64,000 bases of DNA from Melitaea cinxia (GCF_905220565.1 NC_059405.1:15702081-15766080); one strand, 5' to 3'. Positions 10,986 through 22,925 are shown, counted from the first letter of the stretch. Notes: a model not told the origin generated them from the letters alone. Translations and numbers: made by a program.

Positions 10986-11228
10986 ATAATTATTTTTTCT
11001 AGAAAATTTTTAGTAAATATTTTTATTGTTTTAACGTCTTATAATGTTTATAATATTGATGTTTTTTCATTATATACTCTGATTACTAAGGAAGTTGGAG
11101 GCTATAAACATTAGGTCAATATACGTTCATTAATTCATCCGTCCATCTATTTATTCATTTGCTTATTAAAGCACAATTCTTTTAATATACATTCGTTTAT
11201 TTGTTACGTCCTGTATGTATATGTTTAA

Positions 11229-11548
11229 TCTATACAAATAAATAAAATTGTACTGTCTGTTTGTAATATTAAATTAACCGCGTTTTACTCAATGCATATG
11301 AATGTATACACGGTGCATATACCAAAATAACATTTATTAAAAATTTTTATCTGTCTGTCTGTTTGTATGTTCCGGCTAATCTCTGAAACGGCAGGACCCA
11401 TTTTGACGGGAAGTTCACTGGTAGATAGCTGATGTAATAAGGAGTATCTTAAGCTACTTTTGTTTCAGAAATTTATTTTATAAATCTCCAAAATGAACAA
11501 TAACTTTTTTGTTAAATTTCGCGCGGACGAAGTCGCAGGCACAGCTAG
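11229..11548 (+). mobile_element. Helitron, TCTATACAAATAAATAAAAT family
   Basis: Starts A|TCTATACAAATAAATAAAAT and ends at a CGCGCGGACGAAGTCGC hairpin followed by GGCACAGCTAG|T. It carries the internal ATCTCTGAAACGGC and TTTTGACGGGA blocks shared with 19435, 22926, 39130 and the minus-strand copy at 50733. All are about 290-330 bp with no coding capacity. Confidence 0.8.
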
Positions 11549-12540
11549 TCATAAAACTTTATTAATATTCACCTTCTCTTCTCACCGTCTTATATTCGCC
11601 ACGGTAAAATTTCACTCTACCCGTAATTATGAGATGACCAACTCTTAATTTAGCCTTGCTGACATTTTATTACGAAAAACTATGACAAAAAAATGCGAAC
11701 TCTATTACCAGAAAGAAAAGGTTCCAGAATTTTCCAGTCCAGAATTTTCATGACATGAAAGTTAATATTACAAATTGTAAGTTCCCAGAATTCCTTGCTT
11801 TATGTCAAATTGGACGGAATTTGTAATTCAGAGTTCGTAGGATTTTATTTTAGTGCGAGGCGCTGAACTCGACTATATTTTGTGGACGCGGTGAAACAAA
11901 TTCTGTCACAACCAGAAAACAGAAGATTTTAAAAATTAATTCTTTTACTAGACGCATGAGCTTACATAGTTACGATGATGAGTTTTGCTATTCGCCAGGA
12001 ACTTCTGACTAATCTGCTAAATTGGTTGATAAGCTAATTTGTAGCCCAATGTTACCCAATTTGCTGACAAAAGGGTAGGTAGAAAAATATTATCAAGCAA
12101 AAATTGTTGATGACAAAGGAAAATCTTTCAATTTTTAATTTCTTCGTTGTTGACTTAGCTGGTCTCAATGATCTTATCTTGTCAAACTCTAGATTTGAGC
12201 TACTGGAGTTTTTTTTTACAGTCTAATTTATCTCTCATTGCCTTGCAATAGTCGCAAACTGTTAAGCTAATGATAGGTATTGTATTTATCTTACAATAAT
12301 TAGAATCCTTTGAAGGTATTCTGACTTGCAGCAAATACTGCACATTCATCAGATAATAAGTTTTTTAGTTTTGGTTAACACCTTCCAGAGAATTATTTCC
12401 CATTTTATTGAATTAGAATTAGAATGGAAAAACAACTTTAAATCACTAAACTTTCTCCAAACTACTATTTTATTTAATATTTTGTCCTACACCGCAAATA
12501 CTTAAAAAGTACAAAGAAAGGTTAAATATAGTAATTACAT
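11549..12540. other. AT-rich, no gene recognised
   Basis: I see no reading frame, tRNA or known repeat over these bases. Confidence 0.4.
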
Positions 12541-12610
12541 ATCATAAAGTACAATAGATGGATTTAAGGCTAATTAGCCATTTCTTCCAGACAATCCAAA
12601 AATAAAAAAG
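12541..12610 (-). mobile_element. LINE 3' UTR end (CR1/Jockey-like)
   Basis: On the minus strand GGATTGTCTGGAAGAAATGG leads into the stem ATGGCT-AATT-AGCCTT and then CTATTGTACTTTATGAT. It pairs with the 45515-45640 copy as an ATGGCT subfamily. Confidence 0.6.
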
Positions 12611-13019
12611 TAAAACTTGATATCGAGATTGGGTATTTTCGTATAAATAAATAAAAATTGAATGTTTTAAATCTTCGTTTATGATGGAGACGAGTAAGTT
12701 GCGAGTTCTATAAATGGTACTTTCAATTTTTATCTCCGCTTCGCCCAAAATAAAAATAGATAAAAACATTAAAAGCCCTGCCGGTGACGTGGGGTGGCGT
12801 GTTTTATCATATTTTATCCTCTGCTTTAGTTTTAAGTAGACTCAAAACTTGTTTTTTTGGTGAAAAACATAAATTTTAGAGCTCTTTTACTATACTTTAT
12901 TATTATAAAATAAAATATAGTTACTTACATATGGTTGTACATCTTGCGTTGCTCAATTTTTGTTTATAAAAGATATCTTTTGTATGAGAAGAAACTGATT
13001 TTTACTGAAGTAGACTTTA

Positions 13020-13228
13020 TAGAAGATCACAGCTAAATAATAGTGCTTTCAAACAGTGTTATGTTCCTGTGGTGAGAAAGGTGACGAGAGCTTTGGGGTG
13101 GATTGGGGTTAGGGTTAGTCAATATGCTTAAGATGATTCTCGTGTTACAGGCGTCTATAAGCTACGGTAATCGCTTATCATCAGGTGCGCCGTACGCTTA
13201 TTTGCCGACCTATTTGTATAAAAAAGGA
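13020..13228 (+). repeat. Repeat-5 (GCGTCTATAAGCTACGGTAA family)
   Basis: AGAAGATCACAGCTAAATAA, GTTCCTGTGGTGAG and GGCGTCTATAAGCTACGGTA, ending in GCCGTACGC...TTTGCCGACC and a short A-rich tail. A dispersed retroposon-like family with about ten copies in the window. I see no tRNA head, and the parent LINE is unknown to me. Confidence 0.6.
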
Positions 13229-13229
13229 A

Positions 13230-13925
13230 ATGTTTGATTTGTCAACAATGTGTCAAAAACATTTGAGACATTTTTCTGCCAGATTTCCTCGCACAGATTG
13301 CTTTCGTTAATGAATGACAAATATTGTCATAGAAACTATGAAGGGAATAGTATATTCACGAGAGCAAAATATAACGTATAGCATCAAGTTTGCGACTTCA
13401 CAAGATCTATGTGTCCGAATCAAAGAGTCGCCATTATTTCACGGAATACAGTCACACATTTTCTTTTTTAATTTATCTTTTAATAAATTTTGTAATAAAA
13501 TAACAAAAAGGTTTTATTCATTGAATCTTATTATTTTGAACAATATTATACAAATGAGAAAGATCTTCGTTTTCCAGTATATTTAATTTATAATTCATAA
13601 AATTATGAATTGACAAATTTCAAAAGAGTTACGGTTGAGTTGAGTCGTTTTACTAATTATTATGTAATTATGATTTAGAAGATCTTTAAAAGGTCTACTT
13701 GAATAAATTATATTTTCAAAGATGTATGAACAGCTTAAACAAATTTGACTTAAACTTACAGACTTATAAATTTTGACGAAATGCTCAATAGTGAGTGATA
13801 GGTACACCCTTTCTATCAGTAGTACAATTAAAGATCTATTGTTGTCTGATGACGCATATTATATATTTTTTCAGTATGAAAAAGACAAGCTTAATAAAAA
13901 CTTGTTAACGACTCATACTTTTATG
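13230..13925. other. AT-rich, no gene recognised
   Basis: The overlapping short frames on both strands here are AT-rich, resemble nothing and are best treated as chance. Confidence 0.4.
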
Positions 13926-14153
13926 GCTAGCCCGTTGGCGCAGTGTTTGCGACCTTCGTTTTGTGTTCCAGGGTTTGTGAGTTCAATTCCCGCCCCTAAT
14001 CTGGGTGTAATATATGTATTTATTTATATATATAATTATTTAAAAATGTATTCATTGTATGAAATTATCAAAAAATATATAGCTATATCAGTCGGCTGTC
14101 ACCTATGACAACCATTACGTTAATTATCTAAGGAATAGACGACCGCGTGTGTT
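13926..14153 (+). mobile_element. SINE-2 (tRNA-derived)
   Basis: The head CTAGCCCGTTGGCGCAGTGT (A box) and GTGAGTTCAATTCCCGCCCC (B box) are followed by CTGGGTGTAAT, an AT-rich insert, CAGTCGGCTGTCACCTATGA and GACGACCGCGTGTGT. Other copies are at 20905 (minus), 35113 and 50660. Confidence 0.75.
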
Positions 14154-14159
14154 TATGCT

Positions 14160-14212
14160 TAGTCTTCACTTCAGCCTATTGCAGTCCACGGACATAGGGC
14201 TTCCCAACGGCT
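14160..14212 (-). mobile_element. RTE tail remnant
   Basis: CTTCAGCCTATTGCAGTCCA then ACATAGGGC: the complement of the RTE terminus with an internal deletion. Confidence 0.5.
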
Positions 14213-14213
14213 C

Positions 14214-14470
14214 CGAGTCACCTGATAATAAGCGATCACCGTAGCCTATAGATGCCGCGCCCGCAACACAATAAGTATCGCAAGCGGGTTGCCGACCCTA
14301 CCCCCTAATCCCTACAGGAGCTTTCACCTTACCCTCAATCCCCCCCCCCCAGGAGTTCTAGTCATCTTACTCACCACAGGAACTCAACACTGCTTGTAAG
14401 CAGTATTATTTAGCTGTTATCTTCTGTAAGATCGAAATAATTACTTAAGGACATTTCCTGCTGTGCCCTA
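14214..14470 (-). repeat. Repeat-5 copy
   Basis: A minus-strand copy with CACCTGATAATAAGCGATCA, GCATCGC-like and CAGCAGGAAATG (complement) blocks. It contains a pure C run (14341-14352) in what the family has as CCCCCCAGGA. Confidence 0.6.
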
Positions 14471-15336
14471 TCTCAGTATATATGATGTGGCAATAGGTGT
14501 AAAAAAAGAAACAACATAAATATAAATGTAGGTAAATACATAACGTGATTCCATTATATCTAAATAATTCCTCTTAAATACTAAAAACCCCCAATTTATA
14601 CCGGTATTTTAAATAAAAAATCTTGAGTATTCCATTTACTGAAATGTTCCATTTTCAATTTCGATTTTTATTTTTCATTTACTCGTAACCTGTTAGATGA
14701 ACTCTTTTAAAATCTTTTTAATTCCGATTCGGTGTTGACATATAAAAAACACTCGATTAATTTAACGATACACTAAAAAGATTTCAAACAAAATTGAACT
14801 CTTTTAAAGATAAACAAATACTTAACTGCGAGTACATGTGGAGATTTGTTTCGATAATGTTTTCATTTGTCTTTCGTTAAAGAAGGATGTTTTGTCTAGT
14901 TTTAACTACTTTTTGATGCGAACTAAAAAGAGGCAAACGTTAAGTAGATTATTTTAAACGAGCTTTACCCTCGACCTTACCCGCATTGGTGGCACATATT
15001 AGTGATAATTTGGAAGGTATCAAAAAAACCGTTTGCCTCAAAAGTAGTATATATCAAAACAATGTTTGTGAACTGCGATGTTTCAACATTTTTCAACACC
15101 GAATACAATTTTTCCTGCATTCTTTTAGCCGAAAGGGGAATAACAAATTGCTTTCCTTGCGTCGTACGTCATGACGCCGTTACAGTTTTATCAGTTATTT
15201 TTTAAAAATAAAAATAATGTTAACGTCAGAGTATATTTGCAACTGTAAGTCTATGTATATATCGTGAATATTTTACTGTTTTCTAAGGGTGTATAAGAAG
15301 TATAAAAAGCGTAAACGATTTTAGTTCAACAGTTTC
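14471..15336. other. AT-rich, no gene recognised
   Basis: Two overlapping frames of 60-odd codons at 14986-15205 have no recognisable motif. Nothing else seen. Confidence 0.35.
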
Positions 15337-15344
15337 CCATAGAC

Positions 15345-15592
15345 CAGGGGTTCCCAAACTTACCTTGTCTACTGCCCACTAAGAGAAGAAATTATTTTAT
15401 AGTGCCCCCTTTGAGCAAACTTTTAATGAATATTAGTTGATGTTCACAAGTTGTAGTCGAGAGTCTTTATAGATTAAATGACAAATCGCCCCCAAGCCTC
15501 TACACAACGGCACCATTTTTTTTCTAGGTCTCTTAACTTATAGTACTACAGCGCCCACAAGGGGGCGTTATCGCCCACTTTGGAAAACCCTG
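15345..15592. mobile_element. hAT-type MITE
   Basis: Ends CAGGGGTTCCCAAACTT and, inverted, CAGGGTTTTCCAAAGTGG: imperfect terminal inverted repeats of hAT type. The 8-bp flanks are CCATAGAC (15337-15344) and CCATAGAA (15593-15600), the length of a hAT duplication with one mismatch. At 248 bp it has no transposase. Confidence 0.75.
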
Positions 15593-15600
15593 CCATAGAA

Positions 15601-16705
15601 TGATAAAAATCCTGTGTCAGAAGTCCGTAAAAACACATTACATATGACCAGACCATAGACAAACATTTGTACGTCCTATATTTTTATTTTTTTGTATCGA
15701 TTACTCTTTATGAAGGCAATAATTTTTGTACATTTATTTTTGCTCTGTTTTTGGTATTTATTATAGAATACATATACAATTGTATTGTATTGTATATTTA
15801 AGGGTTGTGCAATCAAGCATATATTAGGACATTCATGTGCATCTTTTCTACATCTTATGCAGTATCTTTAGAGGCATAAATATAATACATACATTATACG
15901 AAATGTTACGAATTTGTTGCAAAATAATAGCTATTAGGGACAAATTAAAAAAAAAAAAACGACAAAACTAAATGCACTCAATAAAAGAAATGTGTATTTT
16001 TTTTTCTATAAAAAAATATTGTTTTAAATATTATACACTCACACTTACCTCCATATATCAAGGAAAAGTATTTTTCCAGTATGGTAACCCTATATTTTAA
16101 GTACCTCATTTTTTTCCCAAATCTTTTGATTAATGGCGTCTATAACCTTGATATTGGCCACAACTCGTAACAGATGTTCCGAATATGTACACAAGTACAA
16201 ACATAAGGAATGCGTTTATAAAGTCTGTTTAATGTTTGTTAAAATTGTGTAGTATATAGACTAAATATAGAGTTGAAAATTTTACTTTGTTTTATCTGTA
16301 TATTTTATAGAAAAAAAGAATGAAATTTTGTATCCTTTAGGTATACCATAACATAAGAACTAAGACCGATTACGTCAGAATCAGAAAATTGGTAAAAAAT
16401 ATAACAATTTAACGGTTATTAAAATTTCAAGTGGTTGACAGTTCGCTAGACTAGACAACGACTGTTTCTGTCACTGGTCGGCTAGTGTACTAGAAATATC
16501 CATAGATTAATTTTTGCAAACATTCGTTTTTTAATCAAAGATTATTAGGAACGGAAAATTCAAATCTTAAGAAAATTATTTGATGGTCAGAAACAAATAT
16601 TGTACAAATTATCTTATTTTATGTTTAGAAATATCACTAATATCTTACAACTATAAATACCTAAGTATCTGATCCCGTGAATTTACGCCATATTTGCTTT
16701 CGTTA
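15601..16705. other. AT-rich, no gene recognised
   Basis: Long A/T runs and no recognisable family or frame. Confidence 0.4.
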
Positions 16706-17255
16706 TAATTGTGTTTGCTCGCAAACGAAAAAAAAACCGACTTCAATTACATCGACAAGTAATACAACGTAGATCGACGAAAAAATAGTCAAGCAACTAC
16801 GCGTTATCAAAGATTACTCAAAAAGTAGTTATCAGATCGCGATAAAATTTATATGTGACCACATGATAAACATCAGCTTTCGATTAAATTAAAAATTATT
16901 AAAATCGGTACACCCAGTAAAAAGTTATTACGGATTTTCAAAAGTTTCCCTCGATTTCTCTGGGATTTCATCATCAGATCCTGGTTTCCTTATCACGGTA
17001 CCAAACTAGGGATATCCTCTTTCCAACAAAAAAAGAATTATCAAAATCGGTACATCTAGTAGAAAGTTATGCGGTATAATACAAAGTAGGTCGACGAAAA
17101 AAGCGTCAAGTAAAAACGCATTATTAGATATAACTCGAAAAGTAGTTGTTAGATCTCAAATAAATTTAAATGGGACCAATTGGCACACACAACCTTTCGA
17201 TTAAAACAAAATTTGTCGAAATCGGTCTACCCAGTCAAAAGTTCTGATGTAACAT

Positions 17256-17297
<42 letters not shown>

Positions 17298-17335
17298 GTC
17301 GAATTGAGAACCTCCTCCTTTTTTGGAAGTCGGTT
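16706..17335 (-). mobile_element. AACCGACTTC-ended element, copy B (630 bp)
   Basis: A complete short form: GTGTTTGCTCGCAAACG and ACCGACTTCAATTACATCG at one end, poly-A and GGAGGTTCTCAATTCG (complement) with AACCGACTTCC at the other. It lacks the roughly 1.2-kb middle present in the 8337 and 24297 copies. Confidence 0.7.
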
Positions 17336-17614
17336 AAAAATATCTAATTTTTTTCTTCTATTTTATATCGTGTTCCTACAAAAACGGTCATGAAAAAAGA
17401 ATTATCCAAATTAAAGCTGTCATTTGGAAGCTAGGTGTGTACTTAAATACATTACGGCAATCCATTTTTATTTCACTAAAAACTAAAACTGAATTGTCCT
17501 TGTACAAACTGTAGAGCAGTATTTTTTAAATTCTGTTTGATTATATTTGTAAAACGTAACACTTTAATTAATTTTTAATACCAAAAACAATTTAGAATTT
17601 TTTTTTTTTTATGT

Positions 17615-17965
17615 CACTAGGTCGGCAAACAAGCGTACGGCTCACCTGATGGTAAGCGATTGCCGTAGCTTATAGACACCTGCAACACCAGAAGCATCGC
17701 AAGCGCGTTGCCGACCCAATCCCCCCAGGAACTCTGGTCATCTTACTCACCAACAGAAACACAATACTGCTTGAAAACAGTATTATTACTACTACTCAAA
17801 AGCAGTATTTTTTTAAATCTTCTGTAAGGTTAAGGTACCTCTCCAGTCGGGCTCCTCCAAATTTTGCGCAAGATAGATCCTACGAACCTGTTCTACCTCC
17901 TGCTGATAAAGTCTATCAGAAATTTATTTAAGCTATAAATTTTTTTCTGGTAAAACAGGCCCATA
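17615..17965 (-). repeat. Repeat-5, near full-length
   Basis: The most complete copy. The complement runs CTTTATCAGCAGGAGGTAGA, GTACC..., AGAAGAT, GTTTCTG..., CGCAACGCGCTTGCGATGC-type block, GGTGTTGCAGG, GCCGTACGCTTGTTTGCCGA and a poly-A tail (poly-T at 17600-17610). Confidence 0.65.
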
Positions 17966-18149
17966 ACTTAAAATAAAATAACTTACAAGATTTAAGACGA
18001 TATAAATTACGTTAATGGGAAAATTAAATAATGACTTTAAACAACGAGAGAACGTGACCAACAAGGTGCTTTCGGGCGAAAAATAAATAAGATTAGTTGC
18101 TTAAATACAGCCTTATTTCATAATTAAGACATAAAATGGGATATTAAAA

Positions 18150-18417
18150 TAAAATAAATAAACGCCTCACACTCAACGGCCCTCACTAGAATCTCCTGTG
18201 TAGTGGGTCCAGAAACACACACACAATATATAAGCACAAACGCCCAGATCACGGCAAACATCTGTATGGCCAATACAAATATATACTATGTGCTGGGACA
18301 TAATATTCGTCGTGGTCTGGGCGTTTGTGCTTGTGTATTGTGTGTTTCCGGATCTCCGACAAAAGAGTGAATCCTAGTGGGGGCCGTTGAGTGTAAGACG
18401 TTTATTTTATTTATTTA
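18150..18417. repeat. Inverted pair of SINE-3 pieces
   Basis: A minus-strand SINE-3 tail and body (18150-18254) faces a plus-strand one (18310-18417). Both carry CCGTTGAGTGT, CACACAATA-type, AAGCACAAACGCCCAGA blocks. The arms differ by substitutions and a small insertion. About 55 bp separate them and both lack the tRNA head. Confidence 0.65.
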
Positions 18418-19434
18418 TGAATGAGTTGTGAGTAATCTTTCTCATATTAAATCTCATAAAATCGAAATAAAAATCAACAATTACTTTATTTTAGAAGTGT
18501 TCAAAAGCATTTTTGAGTCCTCATCCTCCTCATTGAATCATCTTACAGATTAAATTAATATTCGTTTCAATTAATTCAATTATAGTGAAGCTAAAACGGA
18601 ACGGATTCGGAATGTACCTATATTATGTAGGGAAGAATCGGCAAAAAACTCCGCAGAAACTTTTATAAAAAATAAAAATAAAATTGGCAGTTATAGAGAC
18701 TGCCGATAGAAGTGACAACTTAGAACTTTTAGTATTAAAATTTTGATAAATACGTATTAAGATTTCAGCCATCCAAAAGGCGTTTAACGCGCAGAGCACA
18801 CGGCTGCTGTGCATGTGCCAGTTATGAGCATGTCGGTGACGCGAACTCATAACATTTTCCCTTACCACAAAGTGCCCAACGCGACTAAAGTAGTTTTCAC
18901 TTCAAAAACTGTGTTTTATTATAAAATTAGTAAAATCATATAAACTACACACATACATACAGGTATATATGTCAGTGTAATAGACAGTTACCTCGTCTGA
19001 TCGTTACTTTTTTTTCTAACCACCGTTTACTGTTAACTTCGCTTTTTGTTGCGTGTATTGATCGCTTATACCTATGTCCAGCAGTGGACTGTATAGGCTG
19101 TAATGATTGATCGCTTAATCATGTTTATTCATTCTTAAGTAGTTTACAATGACTACTGTCCTCTATCACTAGCAAACCGGTATTTTTAACAAATAAATAC
19201 ACTACGTATTTATTGCAGTCACGTGATATTTTTTTTCAAGCGGTCAGCGATTTTTTGTAACAAGTGACGGTAGCCATTAATGACTATTTAGTAAGTTTCC
19301 TTTAATAAAATATTGATTCTGAAATTTGAAGCCTGTGTCTGAGACTTATTTCAACTAAGAAAGATCAGAAATTATTTTTGGTTATCAAGTTAGATTTAGA
19401 TTTGTTATTGTTATAACAACATGTATAACATAAT
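18418..19434. other. No gene recognised; small repeat traces
   Basis: GGAAGAATCGGCAAAAAACT (18631-18650) belongs to a dispersed repeat also seen at 20421-20455 and, complemented, at 41930-41980. CCTATGTCCAGCAGTGGACT (19071-19090) is a bare RTE tail. The minus-strand frame at 18623-18868 has no recognisable motif. Confidence 0.4.
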
Positions 19435-19723
19435 ATATACAAATAAATAAAATTAGAGTGTCTGTTTGTAATCTCCTCCTCTTTTTACTATATGCACATG
19501 GATATATACACAGCCAATAGCATTTTTAATAATTTTTGTCCGTCTGCTTGTTCCGGTTAATCTCTGAAACGGTTGGACTAATTTTGACGGGACGTTCACT
19601 GGCAAATAGCTGATGTAATAAGGAGTAACTTAGGCTAGTTTTATTTTAGAAACTTATTTCATAACTCTGCGAACTGAACTTTTTTGTCAGATTCCACGCG
19701 GACGAAGTCGCGGGCACAGGTAG
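19435..19723 (+). mobile_element. Helitron, TCTATACAAATAAATAAAAT family, diverged
   Basis: ACAAATAAATAAAATTAGAG start, CTCTGAAACGGTTGG and TTTTGACGGGACG blocks, end CGCGGACGAAGTCGCGGGCA then CAGGTAG|T. The 5' TC and the terminal CTAG have each mutated. Confidence 0.7.
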
Positions 19724-20790
19724 TATTTAGACGAAATAACAATATATAACAAATTTAACAAAACAAATAACAACCAAGTCCGACAAAACAATAACAGCTA
19801 ACAAAAACTTGAACAAATAATAAAAACAATAAATTAACAATTTAACCAATGCGTCAATAACTTGTCAATGGCGAATGCCGTTCGGCTGACCGAGTAAATA
19901 TGTACCCATAATTGTTTTGTAGTTTTGTATACTCGTATACTGCAAAATTAACAGTCAAGCTGTTCTTTGTTTCATTTAGCAGTATTCATATTTATTTTAA
20001 ACATTGTTTTAAGATTTTTTTAATGTGAAAAATATTTGAAAATAATTAATTTTATCATGTGTTAGTAAACAGAAGACCACGTAGCTAAGTTATGAATAAA
20101 ATTTAATCATCAAAATGATTGTTTTCAACAACTGCATCACATTGGATAATTCTTTTCTTTCTGTTTGTGACAGGTCAAGGTTTTATTAAAGAAAATTAAA
20201 AATAAATTCGATGTTTTCAAGAAAAAAAAGTTGCATTAATTGGTCAGCTAGTAGTAATTCTTTCTTTAGCTTATTTGAAACAAATCAAATGATAACAAAA
20301 TTTACTTTATAAAAATAGGCTTCAAAAGCACTTTTAAATCGTCAATTCACAAATTAAGTTCAAATTAGCTTTAATCGATTATAATGAAAAGTGAAAATAT
20401 TGAGGATTCTGACTTAGACTGCTCAGAGAAGAGTTGGCAAGAAACTCCGCTCCTCAAGGAACTGTTTAAAAACAAGGATTCGCTGTGGTCCTGTAAATCA
20501 GACGTCTCATGTGACTACACTGGCAGTTATGCTTACAGGATAGTATAGCAGCCATAAACGTAAACACGAAGAACCATCGACCTAGTTAAATAAATGCCTG
20601 ATGAATTAAATCATAATCTAAACGTTTCTCCGAAGCTTCTACTGAGTATTCGAAAAAAATTCTGTCATTTCAAATTAAGTAAATTTTATGCAAGTCCCTA
20701 AAATAGTTTCAAATTTGTCCCTGTTTGAAAAAATTGCCAAATGTTCTGTATACTTGGTATTTCGACAGTATAGCCTTGACTAGTTTTAAA
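19724..20790. other. No gene recognised
   Basis: Low-complexity AAC-rich sequence at 19735-19850, then AT-rich DNA. The TTGGCAAGAAACTCCGCTCC block (20433-20452) is the dispersed repeat noted at 18631. Confidence 0.4.
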
Positions 20791-20794
20791 TTAA

Positions 20795-20876
20795 TTATAT
20801 GGATCACCTAAGTTCCGATCTTCTCCTACATGGAAGAAGTGGTCTGTACCCAGCAGTGGAATGTTACAGGCTGAAT
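20795..20876 (+). mobile_element. SINE-1 tail fragment
   Basis: AAGTTCCGATCTTCTCCTAC, CCCAGCAGTGGAATGTTACA and GGCTGAAT match the 3' end of SINE-1. Confidence 0.5.
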
Positions 20877-20904
20877 TAATTAATATAAAAAAATAAATAT
20901 CTTG

Positions 20905-21112
20905 TAACATACACACACGGTCGTCTGTTCCTATGGTAAGCAACTTAATGCTTGTGTTACAGGTAACAGCCGACTGTTATAACTATATTTTTTTTTATAA
21001 ATCTACATAGAAAGAATACATATATAAATATATAAATACAAATATTACACCCAGACTCAGGCGGGAATCGAACCCGCAACCCGCGGTACAAACTGCGCTA
21101 ACGGGCTAGTCA
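20905..21112 (-). mobile_element. SINE-2 (tRNA-derived)
   Basis: Complement reads CTAGCCCGTTAGCGCAGTTT, GGGTTGCGGGTTCGATTCCC, GCCTGAGTCTGGGTGTAAT, then an AT-rich insert and GACGACCGTGTGTGT. The B box is intact. Confidence 0.75.
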
Positions 21113-21719
21113 ATATATCCAAAGTATAATTATTTCGATAACAAACGGCACAAACATATAATTTGGAATTTATGACTACCGTTTGTGCCGTTAAGTGGTT
21201 TCTTCTCTCTCCACATTTTCTAATGTCAGGTTAAATTAAATGCCTGCGACAGTTAATGATATGTGTATTTGAAACTCGTGTTGAGATCGAAACCGCTGTA
21301 AACTTATAAGTCACACCACAACATTGTAGATAACCGCAAATCGGACGTGTTTACATGCAATAGTATATTGTGTTAAGGGTCTGCAATGAAAATGTAAATA
21401 AAATAAATTAATTACAATTTAAAATGTTGGTTGATAAAAAGTTGATACTAAATTAGGCGTAAATTTTAAATTATGAATATTTAGAAAAATGTTTGGTTTT
21501 ATGTAAGCACGATGCAAGGGAAACTAGTGAATAAAATATTTACATCAAAGCCATAGATATAGTAAAAAAAAGTAGATAATGCGCGGCCTTTGTTGTTAGT
21601 GAAGCCACAAAACTCGGCTCCTTCAAGTAAATACACGCGCTCACGCACACATATGCATCAAACTACGCTCATTTTCGTTAGTATGTCACGAGGCTTCATA
21701 CAGTAACTTTGCTTATAAA

Positions 21720-22213
21720 ATGCCGTCTTGTGTGATTAAATGGTGCAAAAACAATACCAATGTAAACAAAAAATCTGAAGGAATATCGTTTCACACGTAA
21801 GTACATATAAAACTTTAAATTTATTGTTATTCCAAAATAATAATGAGGTTATTCGGAACTTATAATTTCAATGTCACGAAATGACGTACCACAGGAGTGT
21901 TGCCAGTAGTTCTTTTTTTCAATACCCCAAAATGTAGGTAAGTAAATTGTACGCAATCAGAAAAATAATGAAGTAAAAACTAGACATAGTTATTGTTTTT
22001 TTTTCTCGTGTTATTTTATGTTACATAACTTGAAAATAAAAAAATCAAAATATATTTATGAATTATTAACTCGTTTGTTTTATGTTTTAACTTTTTACAA
22101 TGTTTGAGTAAACTAGCTACCCATATTTTACTATCAAATTTCATGGTTTTAGGTTTCCAACGAATATTTTAATAAGAGGTGAATGGGTAGCGGCTGTAAG
22201 ACTGAGAAAATGA
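21720..22213 (+). pseudogene. THAP-domain gene fragment, two exons, premature stop
   Basis: Exon 1 (21720-21796) encodes MPSCVIKWCKNNTN and ISFH; exon 2 starts at 22153. The intron (21797-22152) has a GTAAGT donor and TTTTAG acceptor. Spliced, codon 26 spans the junction (AC|G) and the frame reads FHTFPTNILIRGEWVAAVR before a TGA at 22211-22213. THAP knowledge: a zinc-binding C2CH DNA-binding domain starts C-x4-C, followed by a conserved Pro, Trp, then Cys-x2-His-Phe. Visible here are Cys4, Cys9, Pro28 and Trp37. The CxxHF half and everything after it are lost. THAP domains occur both in host regulators and in P-type transposases, and nothing downstream tells which. A TATAAAA overlaps the start codon. 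The correct splice sites across a 356-bp intron show it derives from a genuine gene, not a retrocopy. Confidence 0.7.
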
Positions 22214-22925
22214 CCACGATTATGCTGGCCATGCGCATAAAGTCAATTGAATACGATTAGTGATTGAAAAATATTTGAACATAAGACTACATCATATTAG
22301 TAAAATGCAAACAATGACGATGACTCTGAGTTCTAAGCGACAAAAATTTAAAAAACTTATACAACATAAAGGATTCTAGGTTTAAGAAAAATAGTTAAAC
22401 AAAAAACCGACTGTAAACTGAAAAGAGATAAACAGAGGGGATAGGAAGTGTCCATTCATACGATTATCTTACGAATATATTTTTTTATTATTCTACCGAT
22501 TTATTGTTTTATTTTTAGTAAATTTATTTAAAACTATAAACAGGTTTTTATTTTCACATACCCATTTTACCTATATTAAATTAATTGTTTAATAAAAATT
22601 TTAGGGACTTTTTTTAAAAGGTGTCAACACTTCACTCACTCACACATCTTTAAAAAAGTGGCTTCAGTTTTCTGTTCTAGGTGCGTTATCTACCTTTTTT
22701 TACTTGATCTATGATCAAAGCATAGATTAAAACACACAAATACCGCGGAACGCTTGCATGAACGAAAAATATTAGGGGCGATAGAATAAAAATTATACTT
22801 TAAAAATATATAAACGTAGGATAATAAAGGGCATAGTTATGGTAATACTGTATGATAATGTGTGATCAAATTCTATACATTGCAGATATTTTAAAAAACA
22901 ATATTCTCGAAAATACACATGTATA
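22214..22925. other. AT-rich, no gene recognised
   Basis: I looked here for the missing rest of the THAP domain and found none. Confidence 0.4.

Noticed and set aside
13926..14000. Possible tRNA gene
   Set aside because: It has A- and B-box-like motifs but no cloverleaf that I can fold, and the same sequence heads several SINE-2 copies. It is a SINE head. The same applies at 31185-31256 and 35113-35190.
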